Both the position numbers and the translations under genes were made by a program. From CAWBCI01 sp963787195 (GTDB lineage Bacteria; Bacteroidota; Bacteroidia; Bacteroidales; JAGOPY01), in the NCBI GenBank assembly GCA_963787195.1, contig CAWBCI010000062.1, forward strand, positions 1-36,207: a stretch of DNA of 36,207 bases. The letters run 5' to 3'. Below, one piece after another: positions 1 through 7,633 of the stretch (position 1 is its first letter; each line of letters begins with the position of its first letter). Under the pieces are notes generated by a model. It saw only the letters and a list, made by a program, of their open reading frames with translations. It was not told the DNA's origin and searched no databases.

Positions 1-1976
1 ACTTCACCGGTAATGTCGTTCGTCAATGTCACGCTCAGGTTATCGGGGGGTTGAAGTGCCGGTCCCATAACGATCATGGTTACCGGTACATCGATGGTGC
101 CCACATTCGGATCTGAACTGAAAAGAATATCGGCTGTGTAGACTTCACCTGCATTGGCATTATTTGCATTAAGATGTGTGGGAATATTGTTTACACCACC
201 AAAAGGAGGAGTAGTCCCGGTATAATAATCCATCGTAAGCCAGTTCCCTATTCCGGAAACATTAATTGTATAATCTTCTACTTCACCATAGGACTGTGTT
301 CCGCAGGCAGCAGGAGTTCCAGTATATTGCATCCGTATCCTCAGGCGGGTCGGGCCAGGGAGAGCATCTTCCGGACAGGTAATTGTACCTGTAAATGCGG
401 TAAGTGCATCTCCACCCATGGCTATCATAGGTTCATTAAATTGTTCGTCCTGATTCCAGTCAACAAAAACCCCGCATACATCCGCTGAATAGGGATTTCC
501 TACCAAAACAGTTATTGGTATTGACTCTCCAATAGGAATGTCAGTAACAAGATTGGTATAATCGGCGTATCCTGAGCAGATAGAAGAATTATCAATGGTA
601 CCAAAATTCACATTACTTATATACTCATCACAACCCCCGCTGGCAGCACAATATGCCCGGGTTCCGGTACCTCCCATATTATCAGGATAAACAACTGTAG
701 CAGTCCAGTTCAAGGGGCCGTTCCCGTTGTTCAGTACACTCAAGGCTGTAGTGAAATATTCGTTCGGGTTCACTGTCTGCTCAATCGATAATGGATTCAC
801 AATCATGGTTGGCTGAGTAAGAGTGAAATCCTGAGAAACAAGTCCTCCCAGAATAACATTTACAACTGCAGAAACTGTATTAAATCCATTTTTGCCGCAG
901 AAAATTTCTGTGTTTCCGGCCATTGCATTTCCGAGAAAGTAATAACCGTCAGGGCCGGAGATTGCAGATGGACCACCAGGGTATCCAATGGTAGCACCTG
1001 AAATAGATAATCCATCATAATTAAAAACATAACCTTCAACATCTCCAAAGGTCGGGCAACTTCCATAGAGCTCACCAGGGTTGATAACCGGATTACAGTT
1101 ATTCGGAACATAAAAAACCTGGTCACCGGCAGTATTAAACACATAGTAATAAGGCTCACAAGTAAAAGAACCAGCCGTAAAAGTTGTTGTAATCTCAGCT
1201 CCTGTATTTGCAGGAAAGGTAAAGGTGAGTGGTCCCAGTCCGCTGGGAAGAGTAATATCATTAAGCCTCACAACACCATCTACAAGCACATCAATAGAGC
1301 ATCCATTCCAACCATCACCATAGCTGTCATACAAGCTGATCGTATAATCACAGCTTCCAGGAGGAGGTGGTGGTGGAGGTACCTCTTCAACAATGGTAAA
1401 GTTGAAAGAAGGTATGCAGGTTGGGGAAGCCCACGTGTCAATCATCACATAATACTGATTTCCACCAGTAACTGCTACACTGGATATCACCTTGGGCGAT
1501 GCAGAAGAACTATATGCTGCTGCAATGCAATTAGTCAATGACGGGCAGTCGGAGAAAATCCCTATACCGGCATAAGTCGTAGTCAACGGATCCACTGTAA
1601 GGGTTATAACAGCATCCGTTGTTACATCGAGGCGATAGATAATATCCTCACCACTCGTGTAATAATACATACAACTTGATGAACCAAGATTATAGGTATT
1701 ACCCCGACCGCAAGTCGTATTGTTATCCAGATAAGGTAAAGCAGCTGGTAAGCTGACAATTATCGGATCAGTGCAGTCATCACCAACAGCCCGTCCTCCT
1801 TCAGGAGCAAGCGGAACCACGGTGATCGTGGAAGGATCTTTTTGCGTTGCATCTATCCGGGTTGAAGCAGAAGACTTTTTTTGCTGTACTTCCCTGGTAG
1901 AGTTCTGCGCAAAAACGAAGGTATTAGCAAATAAAAATACTAGTACCAACAATAGTTGCTTAGTAAATTTTTTCAT
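1..1976 (-). CDS. Large secreted multidomain adhesin, GEVED-type (3' end off the window)
   Basis: The reading frame is open on the minus strand from the ATG at 1976 to the left edge, giving about 658 residues with no stop, so the C-terminus is missing. It begins with a signal peptide (MKKFTKQLLLVLVFLFANTF, cleaved near FAQ). Residues about 50-195 form a PPC-like beta domain ending in IDTWASPTCIPSFNFTIVEE, followed by a polyproline linker near 197-204. A DSYGDGWNG motif lies near 215-223. A carboxypeptidase-regulatory-like domain spans about 308-380 (DVEGYVFNYDGLSISGATI). A BACON-like repeat follows, then a Cys-rich GEVED module ending GEVEDYTINV near 565, then a second repeat and the start of an FN3-like domain (GPALQPPDNLSV). 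These modules are typical of Bacteroidota surface or T9SS-secreted proteins; a sorting domain would lie outside the window. Ligand unknown. Confidence 0.85.
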   Translation of the reverse strand, partial: MKKFTKQLLLVLVFLFANTFVFAQNSTREVQQKKSSASTRIDATQKDPSTITVVPLAPEGGRAVGDDCTDPIIVSLPAALPYLDNNTTCGRGNTYNLGSSSCMYYYTSGEDIIYRLDVTTDAVITLTVDPLTTTYAGIGIFSDCPSLTNCIAAAYSSSASPKVISSVAVTGGNQYYVMIDTWASPTCIPSFNFTIVEEVPPPPPPPGSCDYTISLYDSYGDGWNGCSIDVLVDGVVRLNDITLPSGLGPLTFTFPANTGAEITTTFTAGSFTCEPYYYVFNTAGDQVFYVPNNCNPVINPGELYGSCPTFGDVEGYVFNYDGLSISGATIGYPGGPSAISGPDGYYFLGNAMAGNTEIFCGKNGFNTVSAVVNVILGGLVSQDFTLTQPTMIVNPLSIEQTVNPNEYFTTALSVLNNGNGPLNWTATVVYPDNMGGTGTRAYCAASGGCDEYISNVNFGTIDNSSICSGYADYTNLVTDIPIGESIPITVLVGNPYSADVCGVFVDWNQDEQFNEPMIAMGGDALTAFTGTITCPEDALPGPTRLRIRMQYTGTPAACGTQSYGEVEDYTINVSGIGNWLTMDYYTGTTPPFGGVNNIPTHLNANNANAGEVYTADILFSSDPNVGTIDVPVTMIVMGPALQPPDNLSVTLTNDITGE

Positions 1977-2196
1977 AATTTGAATTTATTGGTTTATAAA
2001 TTGAGACCTTGAATGAACAAAAAATGATATCTGATAAGCAAGAAAAAGATATTCAGAATATCATCCTATAAGTTCTCTTATTAAATAAGGTCAATTTGAT
2101 AAGGAAATATTATACGAAGAGGCACTAACATGACTGGAATTATTTACAAACAGTTGCATTGAGCAACATAGCTTTGATAAAATTCCTTGACAAAGA
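1977..2196. other. AT-rich spacer with no recognised gene
   Basis: Upstream region of the adhesin gene, which reads leftward. No TAnnTTTG element was found on the minus strand here and no open frame shows recognisable protein features. The gene-free interval as a whole runs 1977-2619 and also includes the EamA remnant and the rplU promoter. Confidence 0.5.
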
Positions 2197-2475
2197 TATT
2201 AAAAGAATTCAATATCAAAAATAAATTTAAATAGCAATAAAAATATTGAAAGAAGCCATAAACCATTAATACTTTTTTTTGATGATAAAACAAGAGCCAG
2301 CCCTGTATTTGCCTCCTCGGTTACTAATCTGATCCCGTTAATAGCCCTCATATTGTGGAGTAGAGGGTGGGGAAAATTTTCACCTGAATATACACTTTGG
2401 ATCATCCTGGTCCTGACTGGGATCATCCTGGTGAACAAAACCAGGACATTGAAAGTCATTCCTGAAAAAATATAA
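2197..2475 (+). pseudogene. Decayed C-terminal remnant of an EamA/DMT-family transporter
   Basis: A plus-strand frame is open from 2197 to the TAA at 2473-2475 without a plausible start. From about 2299 the translation reads SPVFASSVTNLIPLIALILW, then a diverged stretch, then YTLWIILVLTGIILVNKTRT. This matches the last two helices of EamA transporters, in which an ASxVTxLIP...WG helix, a short D/E-G-E turn and a final I-G-xxxILxGVYLVNK helix are expected. The WG-x-DGE turn is degraded to WSRGWGK and everything upstream (over 200 residues) is missing, because the adhesin starts 220 bp away. Assignment is by motif recognition only. A short real membrane peptide is possible but less likely. Confidence 0.55.
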
Positions 2476-2552
2476 TGATAATATGGATGTTGAAGAATTT
2501 TTCCTTTCATCAAATTCTAATGGGTGATATTTAAAAAATTATAAGATAAACA

Positions 2553-2582
2553 TTTGCAGAATAAATATTTTTTGTACTTTTG
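2553..2582 (+). promoter_or_regulatory. Bacteroidota-type promoter for rplU-rpmA
   Basis: TTTG at 2553-2556 (-33 type) and TACTTTTG at 2575-2582 (a perfect TAnnTTTG -7 element) are separated by 18 bp, 37 bp upstream of the rplU start. This is the classic spacing for the Bacteroidota primary sigma factor and the best-formed promoter in the window. Confidence 0.75.
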
Positions 2583-2619
2583 CGCTTCCAAAAAATAATA
2601 CTTTTTAAAAAGTAAGAAA

Positions 2620-3015
2620 ATGTACGCTATAGTCGATATTGCCGGACAACAGTTCAAAGTAGAGCAGGGACAGGAAATTTTTGTCCATAGGCTTGACGGG
2701 GAGAAGGGTTCCCAGATGGACTTCGATAAAGTTTTGATGATCGAAAATGAAGGAAAAACCATCCTTGGGGCACCTGTTGTTGAAGGGGCCCAGGTTAAAG
2801 GCACTATCCTTGAGCATCTGAAAGGGGACAAGGTCTTTGTTTTCAAGAAAAAAAGAAGAAAGGGATATCAGAAACTGAACGGTCATCGTCAGTATCTGAG
2901 CCTGCTGAAAATAGATTCAATTGAAGAAAAAGGAGCTAAAGCCAAGAAAACTTCTGCGTCGAAAAAAGTTGCTGCCGAACAGCCGGAGACAAATCCGGAA
3001 ACTCAGGAAGCATAA
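2620..3015 (+). CDS. rplU: 50S ribosomal protein L21
   Basis: 131 residues. The start MYAIVDIAGQQFKVEQGQEI is the conserved L21 N-terminus, and the rRNA-binding segment FKKKRRKGYQKLNGHRQYLS lies at about 75-95. L21 binds 23S rRNA in the large ribosomal subunit. The core is about 103 residues in most bacteria; here it carries a Lys/Ala/Glu-rich tail of about 25 residues (KAKKTSASKKVAAEQ), as seen in many Bacteroidota L21 proteins. It lies 72 bp upstream of rpmA, the near-universal partner gene, and is preceded by a strong TAnnTTTG promoter, so the two are very probably cotranscribed. Confidence 0.97.
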   Translation: MYAIVDIAGQQFKVEQGQEIFVHRLDGEKGSQMDFDKVLMIENEGKTILGAPVVEGAQVKGTILEHLKGDKVFVFKKKRRKGYQKLNGHRQYLSLLKIDSIEEKGAKAKKTSASKKVAAEQPETNPETQEA

Positions 3016-3087
3016 TTATTTTTTAATTGATCAGATTTTCAGGATTTATTATACTTTTATAACAGAATAATTTAAAAATTTCATCAT

Positions 3088-3366
3088 ATGGCTCACAAGA
3101 AAGGTGCCGGAAGTTCATCAAACGGTCGTGAATCACACAGCAAACGTCTGGGAATTAAAATTTTCGGCGGACAGAACGCTCAGGCTGGCAATATCATTGT
3201 CAGACAACGTGGAACCCGTCATAACCCAGGCCTGAACGTAGGTATGGGTAAGGACCATACACTTTTTGCCCTTATGGACGGTAGGGTTGAATTTCGGAAA
3301 CGGCGGAACGACCGTTCCTATGTTTCGGTCATACCCGCCGAAACAAATGAAATTACAACAGAATAA
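3088..3366 (+). CDS. rpmA: 50S ribosomal protein L27
   Basis: 92 residues. The N-terminus MAHKKGAGSSSNGRESHSKR is diagnostic of L27, whose flexible N-terminal tail reaches toward the peptidyl-transferase centre of the ribosome. GGQNAQAGNIIVRQRGTRHNPG and the ending VEFRKRRNDRSYVSV are also family-typical. There is no N-terminal cleavage extension of the kind found in Firmicutes. It is the second gene of the rplU-rpmA unit, and a well-formed intrinsic terminator follows 32 bp after the stop codon. Confidence 0.97.
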   Translation: MAHKKGAGSSSNGRESHSKRLGIKIFGGQNAQAGNIIVRQRGTRHNPGLNVGMGKDHTLFALMDGRVEFRKRRNDRSYVSVIPAETNEITTE

Positions 3367-3397
3367 GGCTTGGTTTAATATATCTGAAAAAATACAG

Positions 3398-3433
3398 AAC
3401 CCGGCAAGTTTATTTAAAACCTGCCGGGTTTTT
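3398..3433 (+). terminator. Intrinsic terminator of rplU-rpmA
   Basis: Perfect 9-bp stem AACCCGGCA (3398-3406) and TGCCGGGTT (3422-3430) with a 15-nt loop. The 3' arm runs into a T tract, 32 bp after the rpmA stop. Confidence 0.85.
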
Positions 3434-3512
3434 CTATTCGGACCCCTGAATTCTTAAACACTTTAAATAACAGATTTCCCTTTCGACCTGACAGCTTTCT
3501 CCATCAATTTAG

Positions 3513-3520
3513 TAATTTTG
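3513..3520 (+). promoter_or_regulatory. -7 promoter element of serS
   Basis: TAATTTTG fits TAnnTTTG exactly and ends 18 bp before the serS ATG. No clear TTTG -33 box is visible at the usual distance, so only the -7 half is supported. Confidence 0.5.
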
Positions 3521-3538
3521 CAATTCAATTTTTAACCT

Positions 3539-4813
3539 ATGCTGCAAATAAATTATATCCGGGATCATAGTGAGGAGGTGATTGAACGTCTTGCCCTTAA
3601 AAATTTTGATGCCGGTGAATCTGTTAAGACGATTCTGTCGCTGGATGAAAAACGCCGTGAGACCCAGAAAAACCTGGATGACAGCCTTGCCGAAGCCAAC
3701 CAGATCGCCAGGGAAGTAGGAGTACTCTTCAAATCGGGCAAAGCAGCCGAAGCCAATCAATTGAAAGAGAGGAGCGCTGAATTAAAGATCCTTTCAAGGG
3801 ACCTGGGAGCAGAAATGGAAAAGCTGACCAGAGAAATGAATGATCAGCTGGTATTATTACCCAATTTACCGCATTCAAGTGTCCCGGCCGGGAAATCTGC
3901 CGAAGATAATGAGGTGGTTTATGAATGGGGCAGCATGCCGGAACTGGAAGATAATGCAAAGCCACATTGGGACCTGGCTTCAGAATATAATATAATCGAT
4001 TTCGAACTCGGGAGCAAGGTCACGGGTGCAGGTTTCCCTTTTTACAGGAAAGCCGGTGCAAAACTGCAGCGCGCCCTTATTAATTTCTTTCTTGATCAAG
4101 CCGTTGTTGCGGGTTATGAGGAATTGCAACCGCCTCTTTTTGTGAACGAGGATTCAGCATATGGCACAGGTCAATTGCCTGATAAAGACAGCCAGATGTA
4201 TTTTATCGGCCTTGACAAATTTTACCTGATACCCACTGCCGAGGTGCCTGTTACGAATATTTACCGGGACGTGATCGTGAAAGCTTCTGAGCTGCCCCTT
4301 AAAAACGTGGCCTACTCAAGCTGCTTCAGGCGTGAGGCCGGCTCGTACGGGAAAGATGTAAGAGGTTTGAACCGTCTGCACCAGTTCGACAAAGTTGAGA
4401 TCGTCAGGATTGCACACCCTGATAAATCCTATGAATCACTGGACGAAATGAAAGAACATGTTTCCTCCCTGTTAAAAAAGCTGAACCTGCCTTTCCGGAT
4501 TCTGAAATTATGCGGGGGCGACATGAGTTTTACTTCAGCTCTCACCTTTGATTTTGAAGTGTTTTCCGGGGCACAGAAACGATGGCTCGAAGTCAGTTCT
4601 GTTTCGAATTTTGAAAGTTTCCAGGCCAATCGTTTAAAATTACGCTTCAAAGACGAAGATGGAAAAACCAAACTCGCCCATACACTAAACGGAAGCGCCC
4701 TGGCGTTACCAAGGATAGTTGCCGCCCTGCTGGAAAATAATCAGACACCGGAAGGTATCCGTATTCCAGAGGCAATTCAAAAATATACCGGATTTGAAAT
4801 CATTAAAAAATAA
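3539..4813 (+). CDS. serS: Seryl-tRNA synthetase
   Basis: 424 residues, full length for the family. It charges tRNA-Ser with serine in the cytoplasm. Residues about 1-110 form the long antiparallel coiled-coil arm that recognises the tRNA variable loop (SLDEKRRETQKNLDDSLAEA). The class II catalytic domain follows, with TGQLPDKDSQMYFI, LIPTAEVPVTNIYRD, motif 2 as SSCFRREAGSYGKDVRGLNR and motif 3 as LNGSALALPRIVAALLE. All key segments are intact. It begins after the rpmA terminator with its own -7 element, and its 3' end overlaps the start region of the downstream TPR gene. Confidence 0.97.
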   Translation: MLQINYIRDHSEEVIERLALKNFDAGESVKTILSLDEKRRETQKNLDDSLAEANQIAREVGVLFKSGKAAEANQLKERSAELKILSRDLGAEMEKLTREMNDQLVLLPNLPHSSVPAGKSAEDNEVVYEWGSMPELEDNAKPHWDLASEYNIIDFELGSKVTGAGFPFYRKAGAKLQRALINFFLDQAVVAGYEELQPPLFVNEDSAYGTGQLPDKDSQMYFIGLDKFYLIPTAEVPVTNIYRDVIVKASELPLKNVAYSSCFRREAGSYGKDVRGLNRLHQFDKVEIVRIAHPDKSYESLDEMKEHVSSLLKKLNLPFRILKLCGGDMSFTSALTFDFEVFSGAQKRWLEVSSVSNFESFQANRLKLRFKDEDGKTKLAHTLNGSALALPRIVAALLENNQTPEGIRIPEAIQKYTGFEIIKK

Positions 4814-6686
4814 TATCAGGAATTTTATCCTTCTCCTAACCCTGATCCTCCTGACAGGACAGCAAAACAATCTATTTTCCCAGGTTTTTCCGGAAGTCAA
4901 TAGCCCGGCGGCAATTCAACGAAAACAAAGAGCTGAAGATGAAAAGCTGGGTATTTATTATTATGGTCAGAAAGATTTTGAAAAAGCTGCTGCCATCTTT
5001 AAGGATCTTTATGAAAAAGAAACAAACTCGTTCTATTACACTTATTATTATAGCTGTCTTATAAACCTCCGTCAATATGACGAGGCCGAAAAACTTGTAA
5101 GAGCCAAGCTTCGGAAAGATAAGCATTCTCTGGCCTATCAGGTTGACCTAGGGTATATTTATATACTTACCGATAAACCGGATAAAGCATCCAGGCTTTT
5201 TAATAATGCTATAGAATCGCTGGATGCCAGCAAGTCACAAATTATCAGCCTTGCCAATGCATTCATCTCAAGACAGTTATATGAATACGCCATCACGACT
5301 TACCAGAAAGGAAACGAATCATTACATGATAAGTATGCTTTTCGGAATGAACTGGCCAATTTATATCAGCTTAGCGGCAAATATCCGGAGATGATAGAAG
5401 AATACCTGAATATAGTTGAGACTGAACCCGACAGGCTGAGTTTTGTGGAAGGCCGGCTCCAAAGTGTCCTTAACAGGGATGCAGACGGAAAAATCAGTGA
5501 GCTGCTGAAAGTGGCCCTGCTGAAGAGAAGCCAGAAAAATCCGGATAAGCAATCTTATCTTGAAATGCTTTACTGGTACAGCATTCAGAAGAAGGATTTC
5601 AGTTTTGCACTGATCCAGGCAAAGAGCATGGATAAAAGGTTTCATGGGGACGGTCAGGTGGTCTTTACCCTTGGTCAGCTCAGCCTGGCTAACGACGACC
5701 TTGAAACCGCGGAAGAAGCTTTCCGTTACCTTATGGATAAAGGAAATGAAAACAACTATTATACGGAAAGTACATCCGGATATTTAAATGCAAGGTTCAG
5801 GCAGCTCAGCGACAAAATGCAGTTTGATGAGAAAGACCTTGATGGCCTCAGGCAAGACTACCTCAAGGCTTTGGAAGAAATGGGATATACTGCAGGAACG
5901 GTACCCATGATGGAGGACCTGGCCCACCTGGAAGCTTTTTATATGCATGACCTTGATGACGCAATCACATTGCTCCAAAAAGCTATTGACATTGCAAATG
6001 CCTCCGATACTGATAAAGCAAAATGCAAGCTGGAACTTGGGGACATCTTACTTTTTAAAGGCGAAGTTTGGGACGCATCCCTTCTCTATTCCCAGGTAGA
6101 TAAAGCTTTTAAAAATGACCCCTTAGGTCATGAAGCCAAATTCAGAAATGCGAAATTATCATATTATATAGGTGAATTCGGCTGGGCTAAAGCACAACTC
6201 GATGTACTGAAAGCAGCCACCTCAAAATTTATAGCCAATGATGCTTTGGAATTGTCCCTTCTTATAAGCGATAATATAGATCCCGACAGTAGCTATACCG
6301 GACTGAAAATATATTCCCGGGCCGATTTACTGGCATATCAGAATAGGGACCAGGATGCGCTCCTCACGCTTGATTCGGTTGCTATGCTTGGACTTTCACA
6401 TCCCCTGGGGGATGAAGTACTCTATAAAAAGGCAGAAATTTACATCAGGGAGAAACAATTTCATAAGGCCGATTCAGCTTTAGCCCTGCTTGTCGCTAAA
6501 TACCCTGATGATATCCTTGCTGATAATGCCCTGTACAAACGGGCGAAATTGTATCAGGAAGTGTTCAAGGATAAGGATACAGCTATGAAACTATATGAAC
6601 AGCTCATGCTTGACTATCCCGGTAGTCTTTTTACTACCGATTCCAGAAAACGTTTCAGGGATCTCCGGGGCGATCTCGTGAATTAA
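4794..6686 (+). CDS. Exported tetratricopeptide-repeat protein
   Basis: The frame extends back to an ATG at 4719, but that start adds 25 residues (MPPCWKIIRHRK...) lying wholly inside serS and puts them before the signal peptide. The TTG at 4794 gives (M)KSLKNNIRNFILLLTLILLT, a standard signal peptide cleaved near LFSQ, with only a 20-bp overlap with serS, so it is preferred. The mature protein of about 600 residues is helical with serial TPR-like units, for example LGIYYYGQKDFEKAAAIFKD near 55-75, YDEAEKLVRAKL, and at the end FHKADSALALLVAKYPDD and YKRAKLYQEVFKDKDTA. It is probably a periplasmic scaffold or partner-binding protein. Its client is unknown. Translation may be coupled to serS. 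Confidence 0.85.
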   Translation: MKSLKNNIRNFILLLTLILLTGQQNNLFSQVFPEVNSPAAIQRKQRAEDEKLGIYYYGQKDFEKAAAIFKDLYEKETNSFYYTYYYSCLINLRQYDEAEKLVRAKLRKDKHSLAYQVDLGYIYILTDKPDKASRLFNNAIESLDASKSQIISLANAFISRQLYEYAITTYQKGNESLHDKYAFRNELANLYQLSGKYPEMIEEYLNIVETEPDRLSFVEGRLQSVLNRDADGKISELLKVALLKRSQKNPDKQSYLEMLYWYSIQKKDFSFALIQAKSMDKRFHGDGQVVFTLGQLSLANDDLETAEEAFRYLMDKGNENNYYTESTSGYLNARFRQLSDKMQFDEKDLDGLRQDYLKALEEMGYTAGTVPMMEDLAHLEAFYMHDLDDAITLLQKAIDIANASDTDKAKCKLELGDILLFKGEVWDASLLYSQVDKAFKNDPLGHEAKFRNAKLSYYIGEFGWAKAQLDVLKAATSKFIANDALELSLLISDNIDPDSSYTGLKIYSRADLLAYQNRDQDALLTLDSVAMLGLSHPLGDEVLYKKAEIYIREKQFHKADSALALLVAKYPDDILADNALYKRAKLYQEVFKDKDTAMKLYEQLMLDYPGSLFTTDSRKRFRDLRGDLVN

Positions 6687-6708
6687 TTATTATCCCCAAA
6701 CCACATTA

Positions 6709-7482
6709 ATGCCCATGGATTTTTCTGTTCAACCCAAAAAATCACTCGGTCAGCATTTTCTCAAAGATGATAATATTGCCCGGAAAATTATAACAAGCCT
6801 TCCTCAGGAAGCTGTAAATGTAATTGAGGTTGGACCTGGTATGGGTGTGCTAACCAAATTTTTAATTCAGGATACGGAACGTGAATGTTATTTTATAGAA
6901 ACTGACCGGCAGTCTGTTGAATATTTAAAATCTAATTACCCGGACTTTTCGGATCGCTTTATCCAGGCTGATTTTCTCAAGGCTAACCTGGCCAGGTACT
7001 TCCCTGATCATTTTTCTGTCATCGGAAATTTTCCCTACAATATTTCCAGCCAGATTTTTTTCAAAGTCCTGGAATATCGCGATCAGGTCGATTTTGTTGT
7101 TGGGATGATCCAGAAAGAAGTGGCGGAAAGGATAGCCTCCGGGCCGGGAACAAAGAAATACGGCATTTTAAGTGTTTTATTGCAAGCCTTTTATAAGGTC
7201 GAGTACCTTTTTCAGGTGAATGAAACTGTTTTCTATCCCCAGCCCAAAGTTAAATCAGCCGTTATCAGGCTTACAAGAAATAATGTTTCAAGCCTGGAAT
7301 GTGATGAAAGGGTTTTCTTCAAAGTAGTAAAAGCTGCTTTTAACCAAAGGAGGAAAACTATCCGAAATTCACTTAGGGAATATTATATAGATTACAGCAG
7401 GGACTTGCAGGACCTGGAAACAAAAAGGCCTGAACAATTAGGCGTGAATGATTTTGTAAGATTGACAAGACAGGCAATATAA
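6709..7482 (+). CDS. rsmA: 16S rRNA (adenine1518-N6/adenine1519-N6)-dimethyltransferase
   Basis: 257 residues, normal for RsmA/KsgA. It dimethylates two adjacent adenines in helix 45 of 16S rRNA late in small-subunit assembly. The N-terminal KKSLGQHFLKDDN signature, SAM-binding motif I EVGPGMGVLTKFL (about 41-53), acidic motif II IETD, and catalytic motif IV NFPYNIS (about 107-113) are all present. The C-terminal KAAFNQRRKTIRNSL segment is also typical. An ATG two codons downstream (6715) is an equally possible start. It follows the TPR gene by 22 bp, so serS, the TPR gene and rsmA may form one transcript. Confidence 0.96.
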   Translation: MPMDFSVQPKKSLGQHFLKDDNIARKIITSLPQEAVNVIEVGPGMGVLTKFLIQDTERECYFIETDRQSVEYLKSNYPDFSDRFIQADFLKANLARYFPDHFSVIGNFPYNISSQIFFKVLEYRDQVDFVVGMIQKEVAERIASGPGTKKYGILSVLLQAFYKVEYLFQVNETVFYPQPKVKSAVIRLTRNNVSSLECDERVFFKVVKAAFNQRRKTIRNSLREYYIDYSRDLQDLETKRPEQLGVNDFVRLTRQAI

Positions 7483-7486
7483 AAAA

Positions 7487-7510
7487 GCGCGGTAATTTTA
7501 TTTACCGCGC
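7487..7510 (-). terminator. Hairpin terminator, mainly for the minus strand
   Basis: Perfect 9-bp stem GCGCGGTAA (7487-7495) and TTACCGCGC (7502-7510) with a 6-nt loop, 5 bp after the rsmA stop. Read on the minus strand the stem is followed by TTTTTT; on the plus strand there is no T tract. It therefore fits best as the terminator of the leftward propeller operon, and may also slow transcription from rsmA. Confidence 0.65.
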
Positions 7511-7633
7511 CTAATTGTAAAATTACTAACCCTTTTTACATTCACTCATGTGAACGGCTATATGACAGCCTCAATGTTTATTGGTTTAATTTGATTTCCT
7601 GATTTTTTTTATTTTTTTTGAAAGATTTAATAG

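Noticed and set aside
860..1261. Minus-strand ORF of 133 codons inside the adhesin
   Set aside because: Same strand but wrong frame relative to the long adhesin frame, whose domains continue without a break through this region.
2199..2513. Minus-strand ORF of 104 codons opposite the EamA remnant
   Set aside because: No family features, and the plus strand of the same stretch shows clear membrane-helix homology; it is an antisense shadow.
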